From NCBI GenBank assembly GCA_028565635.1, contig JAOXYB010036074.1, positions 1 through 13,789 on the forward strand: a stretch of DNA of 13,789 nucleotides, in the 5' to 3' direction. A program made the translations under genes and the position numbers. The notes under the pieces are model-generated. The model ran no database searches. It saw nothing but the letters and a program-made list of their open reading frames with translations, and was not told the DNA's origin. Of this stretch, positions 1-8,400 are shown piece by piece. Every line of letters starts with the position of its first letter. Within the stretch, counting starts at the first letter, position 1. Origin of the DNA: Phoronis ovalis (Eukaryota > Phoronida > Phoronidae).

Positions 1-248
1 CTCAAGTTGACTACAAATATGTTACACTTAGTTTGTAATTCCTTGAATTTTCTAAATGCACTAACTACTAAGATATTACCAAATGCAATTAGAAAAACAA
101 ATACGGATTCTACTATTATGGTTATCAATAGCCATAGGGGAATTGATTCTTCTCCTAGGTAATCCGTCTCGTTGAAAGTGGCGTTGTTTTTATCTATAGT
201 TATATTCATCGTTTCTTCACTTCCAGTTGCTTTGTTGTAATCGAACAT
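1..248 (-). CDS. Class A (rhodopsin-like) GPCR, N-terminal fragment, runs off the left edge
   Basis: Reading from the ATG at 248-246 leftwards gives 82 complete codons with no stop, cut by the window edge. The first ~35 residues are hydrophilic and carry three N-glycosylation sequons (NIT at 15, NAT at 22, NET at 26), as expected for an extracellular tail without a signal peptide. Residues ~37-63 form a hydrophobic helix ending in AFGNILVVSAF, with G57-N58 matching the TM1 Gly-Asn signature. A basic loop (RKFKELQTKC) follows, then NIFVVNL, the start of TM2. The NIFVV motif resembles melatonin-receptor-like and related orphan receptors, but the ligand cannot be assigned from TM1 alone. An in-frame TAG just upstream of the ATG limits extension; Met14 is an alternative start with a better Kozak A at -3. 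Family call is strong; subfamily is a guess. The gene is divergent from the myosin gene to its right. Confidence 0.85.
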   Translation of the reverse strand, partial: MFDYNKATGSEETMNITIDKNNATFNETDYLGEESIPLWLLITIIVESVFVFLIAFGNILVVSAFRKFKELQTKCNIFVVNL

Positions 249-1733
249 ATAACCTCTCTTTGGTTGATACTAATTACAAAGTTAATACATTCAAAAATGA
301 CGAAGCTTCCAAATGAGCTCTAACGTATTATGTTGGTCCCAAATGCACCTAACAAGCACTAATGCATGGCATCAAGTAGATACAGCCGTTAAAAAAATCG
401 TTAAGTTCCATGTGCATCTATTGTTATAGCTATCTCTTTATGTCTTCCCAAGTTACGTTCTCGTTCATTTTTTTACATGACCTGATAAAATTATTTTATG
501 CGATGTGTCCAACAAATCATTAATTCGACTAATACATTTTAGTGTGTAACGAAAATGAGCTGAAGTGATCGAGAGGCAAATACATTAGATGTAATGCTTA
601 TCTTCTTGTCGCATACTACCAAACATGTTTCATTCCTACTCAAATCTCGTATTTCACGGACTGTAGTTGCCTATAAAGAAAAACGTACAATTTTTGATAA
701 ACTCAATTTCATGCTTGGCTATCGCCTGGCGCATTCTTGAAAATGTTTGTATCTAGAAATTATTTATCTTGTGTGTAATAACATTTAGTTCCTATAATAC
801 TTAAACTGGCGCAATTTCAATTTCTGTAGTTGCTGTGTTTAATTGCATAAATATAGTTCAAAGGCTGAAGGTTACTTTAATTTCTATTTAAGAAAATATT
901 TTCAGCAAATATACTATTTTGTTCTTAATATATAAATATTTTTTCAGAGACGCTAATAATATTTTTGCTAATTAAACATTAAAGATATCATAATAAATGT
1001 GTGCTTCGTCACTTTTAGTTACTTGTAACTAATCATGTCGTAGACTTCGTCTTCGGTTTTGGTACTTCAATATTTTCAACACATTATCTTGGAGTATTTT
1101 TCAGTCAAAATGAGCTTTTAACAAAGGTACTTACGTGAGGATAAAGTCGAAGAAAAAATAGTTTGCTTACATCGAATCTCCTTCACAGTGCACTAAGGTT
1201 TGAGGATACATGCAAAAAAAATTTTAAAGAATTATTTTATCTTGTAATAAGCCAAAGACACAGGCTTGTAAATTTTAACAAGGACATCTGGTTCTGTTGT
1301 AACCTAAAACATCTACAGCTATGTATACTGATATTATTTTGATGGGCGGAGCCTAGTACCTTGTAAAATAGCAGGAAGTCTCATTGACTATATGTAAAAA
1401 GATTAATTAAGGTAATGACTAAAAAACGATCTTTGTGTTTTTAGTGCAAAAATGTTAAGAAAATAAAAGTAATGTTATGTTGTGTGGTTGATTAAAACAA
1501 TAGCTTGTTACGAGGACACGGTGTTTCTGACGAACATTCTTTGTCTCTACGTGAAGTTAATACATGTTAATATAATAGTAACAAAATTAAATATGTCGTA
1601 ATTACATAGCTACTGTCTAGAATTACCCAACATTGCATTATTCTCGTAAATTGTCTCTTGTGATGTATTTAAAAGTACAGTTGCTAGAATGGTAATTAAA
1701 AGCTAATATTAAAATTAAATATCCCTCTTGCCA
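249..1733. other. AT-rich intergenic stretch, nothing recognised
   Basis: This is the upstream flank of the GPCR gene. It contains stop-rich AT-rich DNA with no conserved protein segment, RNA gene or clear promoter element that I can identify. Any GPCR 5' UTR exon or promoter would lie here, but nothing in the sequence places it. Confidence 0.5.
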
Positions 1734-1797
1734 GTGTCACAGCTTGTATGCGTTGGAGTTCACCATTGTCACAGTTGGTACACATTAAAGTTCAATG
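1734..1797. repeat. Imperfect 32-bp tandem duplication
   Basis: Two adjacent units share GTCACAG (1736-1742 and 1768-1774) and AGTTCA at the same offset of 32 bp, with several mismatches between them. CACCATTG at 1761-1768 and CAATGGTG at 1793-1800 are also inverted copies that could form a hairpin. Whether this belongs to a larger old element is not clear. Confidence 0.5.
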
Positions 1798-2004
1798 GTG
1801 GGTCTCGAGCTGCCATGGAGATGGCTCTGTTACGGCACTGAACCTTTGTTGTTAAACTGTGCCCGTTGCCAGGCTGCTGCTTTTGTTGTGTCAAAACATT
1901 GTAATGAATTGTAATCATAATAGGGGTCGAAGTTACTTTTAAGATGCCTAATCCGTCATCACCGTTCTCAGAATGGCTATGACTAATAAGCATTGCTGCC
2001 GATA

Positions 2005-2419
2005 TACACCCGGGGAGCACCTCATGATTTTTTTAATACGGGGATGTGCCGCCCAACCCAATCCAAACTTTGGCTTGTGGTAGCAAACTCAATCCAATTT
2101 TTTTGAAATATAAAAGTAGCAATCCAAATTTTGTGAACATATAAGGCTAGCAATCCACAATTTTAAAATATTTTTATATTTTTCCATTTTACGCAAAGTG
2201 TCAGATATAAACCAAATTCCAAAATATATTTATCGATACAAACCTAAAATTAACCCAATTTATTTGCTGTAAACAGTGGGTAGCAATCCAAATTTCTAAA
2301 TTTCTTTGCAGTAGCAGTCAAAAAGAAACCAGCAAGAAGTATACAATCCAAATCCAAAATTTTCAACTGGGCCGCACACCCCCCACCTATAAATAACTTG
2401 AGTATCCCCAGGGGGTGTA
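2005..2419. mobile_element. Non-autonomous DNA element (MITE-like) with ~50-bp terminal inverted repeats
   Basis: The left end (about 2005-2056) and the reverse complement of the right end (about 2368-2419) align as TACACC, GGGGA, CTCA, a T-rich run, then GGGG-TGTGC-GCCCA, with scattered mismatches. Both ends carry a TA where the TIR begins (2005-2006 and 2418-2419), which would fit a TA target duplication, though the exact border is uncertain. The interior is AT-rich and repeats a core like TAGCAATCCAAATTT (near 2091, 2125, 2153 and 2281), so it is built partly from tandem units. It encodes no transposase; open frames within it look like chance. It probably moved using enzymes of an autonomous relative elsewhere. 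Confidence 0.75.
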
Positions 2420-2941
2420 CACCAACAGCAACTGAGGGTCGGCTTGTTGGTACTGATCAATATCATATCAGAGATTGGCCACCGCATGCAGGTAGTATAA
2501 ATTGTGTTTTGCTTAAGATATGTAAATAAGGTTGATTTATTGTTTTGCACCTGCTGTGATGACAAGAATGACAAAGTCGGACATAGTTTTACATTCAGTT
2601 TTAGTGGAGTTTTGTGATATGAAACTGTTGCAAATTCTTATTAAATTATTTTTCTAAGATAAAGCATAAAAAATGTGGTTTTGTTGCAAAGAAATGTGAA
2701 AGGAAATTAAATGTTTTGATGTGAATAATTGTTAAATTGAAAAAGAGTAAGGAAATTAAGACAGAAATCAGAGATATCTCGCATTGCTAATTTCCAAACT
2801 CAACTTTTTTTATGAACAGCCGGGATCGTAACTTCCATTCGATAATCATTTATTGGACTCATCTATATATCAAGTTGCACTAAGTGAAAACAGATACAAT
2901 CCTATGCACAATTTGTTTTTTCTTGTAATTGCACATTTGTG
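2420..2941. other. Intergenic AT-rich stretch, nothing recognised
   Basis: No coding similarity, RNA gene or strong repeat was seen here. The sequence GGACATAGTTT occurs near 2579 and again near 2979 as a short direct repeat of doubtful meaning. Confidence 0.45.
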
Positions 2942-3018
2942 TAATATCATTAAAATTAAAAAATACAGTTCTTGAAACGGACATAGTTTCCGACAGTTTC
3001 ATTTTTTTAATGATATTA
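2942..3018. repeat. Imperfect inverted repeat / hairpin of 77 nt
   Basis: TAATATCATTAAAA at 2942-2955 is perfectly complementary to 3005-3018. The interior is partly complementary and closes with GAAAC/GTTTC around a GGACATA loop (about 2974-2990). It could be a tiny degenerate MITE, a structured transcript or chance in AT-rich DNA. Confidence 0.45.
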
Positions 3019-3336
3019 TTGATATATATTTCATAGATTCAAGATTTTACTGACTGAAGATTTTCATAAATCGCTTGCGCACTAACAGTAGTTCAGAAAA
3101 CAGGAAAACATTCAGGAACACTGAGAAACAAACAATAATATTTTCATATTTACATATATTGCAAAATAAAGAAAGCAGATTTATAGAGGTGATTCTGTTA
3201 TGTGATTTCAAATAGTGAAAGATAGTGATGGACATTCCGCAATGGAATTACGCACTCGCAAATTTACTTAATTTGCCATCCTTTAACATAAAAAATAAAA
3301 TTATGACCGAATTGCAGAATGTATTAATGTTTTAAT
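3019..3336. other. Intergenic AT-rich stretch, nothing recognised
   Basis: No gene or repeat could be supported. A 62-codon open frame on the minus strand (3047-3235) has a low-complexity composition and no family resemblance. Confidence 0.45.
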
Positions 3337-3811
3337 CCCGGGGGCTCACTTGAAAAAAAGTCGGGTACCCATGCTCGTCCGTAGGTTGCAAAATAAGCCC
3401 CTAAACGGGAAATGGAGGACCAAAATATCACCCCTAACCGGAGGATTTTGCTCAAAAAGGTACAAGTTTTCTCTGAAAAATTAACAACCACAACAAATAA
3501 AAAAACGGTTCCCAAAAAAAAAACGTCAAAACAAAATAGTACACTAAATTTTTAAAAAAATGCAAAGTGGTCGCCAAAAGGCTATGCTCGCTGCTCGCAC
3601 TGAAAAAAGGACCCCTGAACGGGAGGTGTAGGTGAAAAACCAACCCCTAAACGGGAAGTTACATTTGTCAAAAACAGACCCCATAAACGTGGTTTTCGGC
3701 CAAAATAGACCCCTAAACGGGGATCCCGGGAACCCCGTCGAATGTCGAAAAAGGTACCCCTTTTCCCCGTTTTTTCGGACAAGCATGCGTACCCGACTTT
3801 TTTTCAAGAGT
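3337..3811. mobile_element. Terminal-inverted-repeat element with internal ~32-bp units
   Basis: The left arm 3349-3381 and the right arm 3776-3808 are inverted copies matching at 31 of 33 positions, including CTTGAAAAAAAGTCGGGTAC. The interior repeats a unit with core CCCCTAAACGGG preceded by CAAAATA-like sequence: cores start at 3398, 3431, 3612, 3644, 3679 and 3710, so spacing is 31-35 bp, with a decayed or AT-rich gap between 3450 and 3600. Because the unit is near 33 bp, the minus strand stays open and reads as an ~11-residue repeat (RLGVYF-like); these frames are by-products, not genes. No transposase is present. The CCCGGGGG at 3337-3344 is found only at the left end, so the right end may be truncated. 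A related copy starts at 13713. Confidence 0.8.
3398..3721. repeat. Degenerate tandem array, core CCCCTAAACGGG
   Basis: At least six recognisable units lie inside the TIR element, in one orientation, at a period of about 32 bp. The four at 3612, 3644, 3679 and 3710 are contiguous, while those at 3398 and 3431 are separated from them by about 150 bp of A-rich sequence. Units differ by point changes (CCCCTGAACGGG, CCCCATAAACG, CCCCTAACCGG). Confidence 0.75.
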
Positions 3812-4190
3812 TATCTTTAACAAACTGAGAAAATCGACTGCATGCAATATCCCAAATGCAATATAAACCCTTGCTAACTACAGTTTTCCCGGAATTTTAT
3901 CATTGGGTGATCTAATCAGCATAAAAAACTAATATTTTGTGAGTAAAATTGTATATTCATTCTAACGCAAAAAAAAATAACGCCAAACATTATCAAAATT
4001 TGTTAATTTTTCCAATAAATAACTAAAATCTCCCTGGTGGACAAGACTAGGAAGCGCAAATAGAAAGTAAATTAAAATATAATTAAATAATTAACGGTTG
4101 AACTTTGCATGGGGTGGGGTCTGAAAGCCTTTGTATAGATTCTCATTCTTAGGAAATGAGGAAGAATATTTTTAAATAATCTAAAACATA
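3812..4190. other. Intergenic AT-rich stretch, nothing recognised
   Basis: No coding, RNA or repeat signal was found between the TIR element and the first 37-bp direct repeat. Confidence 0.45.
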
Positions 4191-4227
4191 AATTAAATTG
4201 AAACATAATTATCAAACCATTAACCTG
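4191..4227 (+). repeat. 37-bp direct repeat, copy 1
   Basis: This segment begins AATTAAATTGAAACATAATT and ends TAACCTG. It is identical to 4776-4812 except for one base (TAACCTG versus TAGCCTG). A looser match may continue downstream (an ACATGT followed by an A-rich run in both places). Confidence 0.8.
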
Positions 4228-4775
4228 CACCTTTACATGTTAAAAATAATTTTGGATTAAACAAGCAGATATATAGAAAGCAAACTTAAAATCTATAGAC
4301 ATTTTGTCACTTGTGTAGAAATTAGTTTGGATTAATTTATTTTACTTATATTTCAGCTAAATAATAAATGAAATTTGAATTTACAAGCATAACTCTTCAT
4401 TTCTTATACAGATCAATTCAGGAAATAAATACTCTTAGCCGGTTTTCTCACAGCTCAGTTATCAAACTACTATGGAGAGGTTTCCTTCTGTTTTTTCCGA
4501 AATTGCAGTAATTAACAGAAGTAAAACACGGAAAATGTTAGCTTTTAAAAAATGCCAGTGCGTTATGATAATATATTTAATATATTTTAAGAAAAAAACA
4601 ACAACAGGAACTGAACAAGCTTGAACTCCGACTATTATATCTCAAAGGACGCCCCCGTTTGAACTTGCTTCACACAGTGAACTGTGGAAAAACAATAGAT
4701 GACACAGCATGACACATCTCTTAATTATTATTTAAACTCGTGAAACTTTTGGCTTCAATGATAACAAATTTTTAT
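4228..4775. other. Spacer between the 37-bp direct repeats
   Basis: This is AT-rich sequence of 548 bp. No protein similarity, terminal inverted repeat or RNA gene was recognised. The flanking direct repeats may mean it was duplicated or inserted as a unit. Confidence 0.4.
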
Positions 4776-4812
4776 AATTAAATTGAAACATAATTATCAA
4801 ACCATTAGCCTG
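4776..4812 (+). repeat. 37-bp direct repeat, copy 2
   Basis: This matches 4191-4227 at 36 of 37 positions in the same orientation, 585 bp downstream. Confidence 0.8.
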
Positions 4813-4907
4813 ATTTGATCATGATGATGCAGGTACATGTGTAGTAAAAAAAATGAATCAGTGCAGTGCAAAATGAGTACGCTTGCTCGTTAGCAAAATC
4901 ACGTGAT

Positions 4908-4990
4908 AAGGGTACCTTTTTCACAGTTTTGGACACGGTACCTTTTCTGAAGATAGTCTTGTTAAAGGGTGCATTTTCGTGTCCCTGGAC
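4908..4990. repeat. Degenerate tandem units with GGTACCTTTT core
   Basis: GGTACCTTTT occurs at 4911 and 4937 and a variant GGTGCATTTT at 4968, giving spacings of 26 and 31 bp. Each unit also has a GGACAC or GTGTCC-like piece. The preceding GCTCGTTAGCAAAAT (about 4885-4899) resembles the TGCTCGT...GCAAAAT start of the 3337 element, so this may be a decayed relative. A CACGTG palindrome sits at 4900-4905. Confidence 0.5.
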
Positions 4991-5260
4991 CACTTGCGTA
5001 GTGTCTTTTTTCAGACCATTAATGATCGAATAGAAATGCTATTGATATAGGCCTAGACAATATATAAACTAATACGCTATAGCAAATGAAGAATATGTAA
5101 AAACTAGCTACAGTAATACAAAGGACTACAATCTAATACATAATACATGGACAGTAAAACAAATCTGAAGTTTTCATAAAATAGATTGGGTATACCCACT
5201 AGAGACATCTCATGGGCAGGTAATCTGAAGTAATTTACACACTAGATGTCAGTAATCACA

Positions 5261-5407
5261 GGTGGGCGGAAATTGGTTGGAAATGCTCATGCGCAATGAA
5301 AAGAAAACATGGACTCTGACTCAGACACTGACACGGAAAATTAACTAGGAGTTAACTGGATTTTAAAGGTGTAATATGCCGCTTAATTAGGGAAAAGTGA
5401 ATTAAGA
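5261..5407 (+). promoter_or_regulatory. Putative myosin V promoter and 5' leader with upstream ATGs
   Basis: A GC box (GGGCGG, 5264-5269) and an inverted CCAAT box (ATTGG, 5272-5276) stand about 135-145 bp ahead of the exon 1 ATG; no TATA box is placed convincingly. Downstream are several upstream ATGs: 5283 (20 codons), 5296 (7 codons), 5309 (11 codons, ACATGG context, encoding the acidic MDSDSDTDTEN) and 5376 (4 codons), all closed by a stop before 5408. They would act as uORFs only if transcription starts upstream of them, which the sequence does not tell. The boxes are short and could occur by chance. Confidence 0.4.
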
Positions 5408-5434
5408 ATGTCAACTAACGAACTATATACGAAA
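5408..5434 (+). CDS. MYO5: Myosin V exon 1 (start codon, 9 residues)
   Basis: ATG TCA ACT AAC GAA CTA TAT ACG AAA encodes MSTNELYTK and is followed directly by the donor GTAAGT at 5435. The ELYTK ending matches the start of vertebrate myosin Va, which reads ...ELYTK then ...ARVWIPD. The frame (phase 0) joins exactly to GARVWIPD in exon 2. The ATG has A at -3 (AGAATG). It is far too short to be found by ORF length, and is accepted because protein match, donor and phase all agree. Confidence 0.87.
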
Positions 5435-8400
5435 GTAAGTACGCTACTGACTGTTTTGTTGCAAAAGAACACCCGATTTTGTTTGGCAAACTACTTGAAC
5501 CGGTCGTGAATTTGTTAACTAGATATTTGAAATTAATTATTAGTTTTAATTTCAGTAGCGGAAGTAGCTCCCCGAGTAGCTCCTGCTGACGACAAGACGG
5601 CATAGGTCAGCCAGAGTATAATAGCATTGGTTTCAGTATCAAATTCAATAGTTAGTACTTCTTCTTCTTTGTTTACTCCACAATAATATATTTTTTATAA
5701 CATTTGTGTGAAGGAACAGCTGAGCATGATGCTTGCCTCAGGCTCAGGTACTAATGTCGAGAAGTAAAGAACCCTACTGGATAGTAGGGCCCCTCTCTAG
5801 TCAAATTTATCTTGTGAAGAGCTGTGTTGAAAGAGTCCCACGAAGTGCTGTTGACGGCTTCGGAAGGTAGTTTGTTCCATACTACTGTGTGGTGATCCAT
5901 ATAGATATCTTAATTACCTGTGCGTAAAGACCTATGGTTGAAGTTTATGATGCAAGTTTGTACTTGATGGAGCACCTAAGAACTTTTACATATATTGTTA
6001 ATGTAGGAGAGCAAAGAAGACTAAAAATGGAATGCAAATATGGTGTAGCTAGTTCAACTATTGTCATCAGGGTGTTATATTCCACTACCTGCATTAAGCT
6101 ATGCCCAGAAAACCTGGGCAATTTTAGAGATTCAAAATTGCATTGTCTTGAAATGTTACATATAACTTCTAGAATCCTGCTCAAACATTACACTTTCCAT
6201 AAATACTAATTATAACACCTTCATAATCCAATATTTTGTTCCTGGGGAATCTAACTTAAAACTGTGTCGTGTGTACGTACTATTAATTAATAAAAAATTA
6301 ATATTCTTGTGCAAAACACAGATAAAAACTTCACCTGCTTGCACAGGATAAATCCACAAATTGATGTAGATGGCTCTTAGATTGGACGACTTGTGCTAGA
6401 ATATATTGCAATCTTTTTATAAATTGTTGTCTATCAAAATTTGAAGATATGGGATTCATCTGAATAAACAAGAACCTGATATTTGTGATATTTTTGCAGA
6501 CATACATATGTCTGCATACTGATAGTAAAGGTTCCTAATGACCTTCTATGTATTGTAATTTGCATTATCTGTGCTCATCACATGCCTAGGAATCACAGTA
6601 AACTGTTTAACAAGGGAAATCTATTATGGTGATAAAATCCAAGATTATAAATTAATTGTTGATAATGATAATAATAATGAACAACTGAATGTGCTTATCA
6701 TCGATAGCAGTAAATTTTAAATGGACATAATATGAACATTTTATGCCAGATATTTCTTATGACATATATTAAAGATTAACATTATTTATGGTATTTTTAT
6801 ACATTTTGGTCAGTCTATATTTCATCTGATCCTTATTTATTTTTTTTTGACACTTCAAGTTACAATTGTATACAAATTGTGTGTGATTGTTGAATGTGAC
6901 ACTAACATGTTCAACTGTCTGGATTGCAATACTTTTTGCATTTTTGTGAATCCAAGATAAAATGTCATAAGTATCTTAACATATTATATACATAAACTAT
7001 ATTTTTTTTGCTAATGTTACAAACCATGGTAAAACACAGCCTTATAAATTCTTCTAGCATTGCATAGGTAGCAAGCTTCTTTCTCTATTCTGTAAAGACG
7101 CTTTATGTATATTTTCCAAGGAGTTAAAAGAAAAGAAATTCTAGTGCCAACTCGATCTACACATTAATTATTATTAATTATATCATCCATCCATTCATGT
7201 ATCAACTGGTGCTTTCTCATTTTTGTGGAGACGTAGTACTTACGGGAAATGCCTTCTATTAATTATTCCTTTCTGTTAGCCACTAAAATGATGTAATTTA
7301 ATACAAAGTGAAGTTTAAAAGTTTTCATTTTATATCATCTTATAATATGCAAATGTATACATTATTGAGTGACCTGAAATAGCTGATTTGTCTATATTTG
7401 TGTACATACAGATACCATCATTATTATTGACTTTCTAGGTTTATACTTAAAATACTGTGTGATATGTAAATGCAAAAATCAATTTGAAGAAAGATGCTGT
7501 GCATTCTTTTAATATATTTCTTACTGATACAATCAGATAAGTCAGAAAGTTATGTACTGTTGTATGACAGGCTTGTTGAATCCATTGTATCACATTAGTG
7601 AGCTTTTATAAGATTACTAACATTAAAAATGCCTTCACTGTATATAAATTGTTTATAAAATGAGAATTTTTGATGAAACGTATGCTTAACAATTTTTTCT
7701 TCATGCATTGCAGGCAACCTTGAAGATATTCCTTGCATACTTTTTATATTTAATATGAATGTCATTTAGTTTACAACCCTGAGAAAGCTAACAGATTTCT
7801 CGTTAATACCAGAAAGAGCAAGTTCAATTTTGTCTTGAGATGTGACATGTGCACTCTAGCATGAATAAATTTTGTCAGCACTTATGTCATAGGTGTATGA
7901 TATATAAACCTGTTTAAAGCTATTGTGAGTCAATGATTCAGTATAAACAACAGGCAGTTAATCTATACTTAACTAGAATAGTTACATCCTTTTATAATCA
8001 AACTGGACAAACTGCATGGTACAAAAAATAACATTTTTAAGGTATTTGAATAAATCAATTGATTTTTCCAATACTTTCGTTTGCGAATAGGAAAAAACAC
8101 AATTAATATAGAAAAAGGTAAGATGATTCTGTCATATTGAGACTTTCTTTTGTAGTTCTTTGTAGCTAACTGCATTTGGTTCTGTGTATATATTCTATTG
8201 ATCCCGTTCCACACGCAGCTGGATTTGAGAGGAACTGAGATCTAGATTCAGGGCCTAAACACGTCATTAAATTGATGCTTATTTCAGGGTGCTCGAGTTT
8301 GGATTCCTGATGCTGAGCAGGTATGGCAAGGGGCACAGCTATTAGAGGACTACACAGGACAGAAAACATTAAAAATTGAACTCGAAGATGAAGGGGAGGT

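Noticed and set aside
1769-2020. 83-codon minus-strand open frame
   Set aside because: It has no family resemblance, spans the 32-bp tandem repeat and enters the TIR of the 2005-2419 element; most likely chance.
3398-3721. Regularly spaced repeats with a CRISPR-like period
   Set aside because: The units are degenerate, with no constant repeat and unique-spacer structure, and the DNA is clearly animal. They lie within a TIR element.
3544-3807. Overlapping 60-90-codon open frames on both strands across the TIR element
   Set aside because: They arise from the near-33-bp tandem units, which keep frames open. The peptides are just translated repeats (RLGVYF-like).
3332-3820. TTAA at 3332-3335 and 3817-3820 as a piggyBac-type target duplication
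   Set aside because: The two arms do not start at equal distance from the TTAA sites, and TTAA is common in such AT-rich DNA.
4191-4812. The 37-bp direct repeats as LTRs of a small retroelement
   Set aside because: They are too short, lack TG...CA ends, and no primer-binding site or polypurine tract is seen between them.
5934-6209. 91-codon plus-strand frame and the opposing 79-codon minus-strand frame
   Set aside because: Neither shows a domain or splice context. They overlap the LINE remnant and its flank within intron 1.
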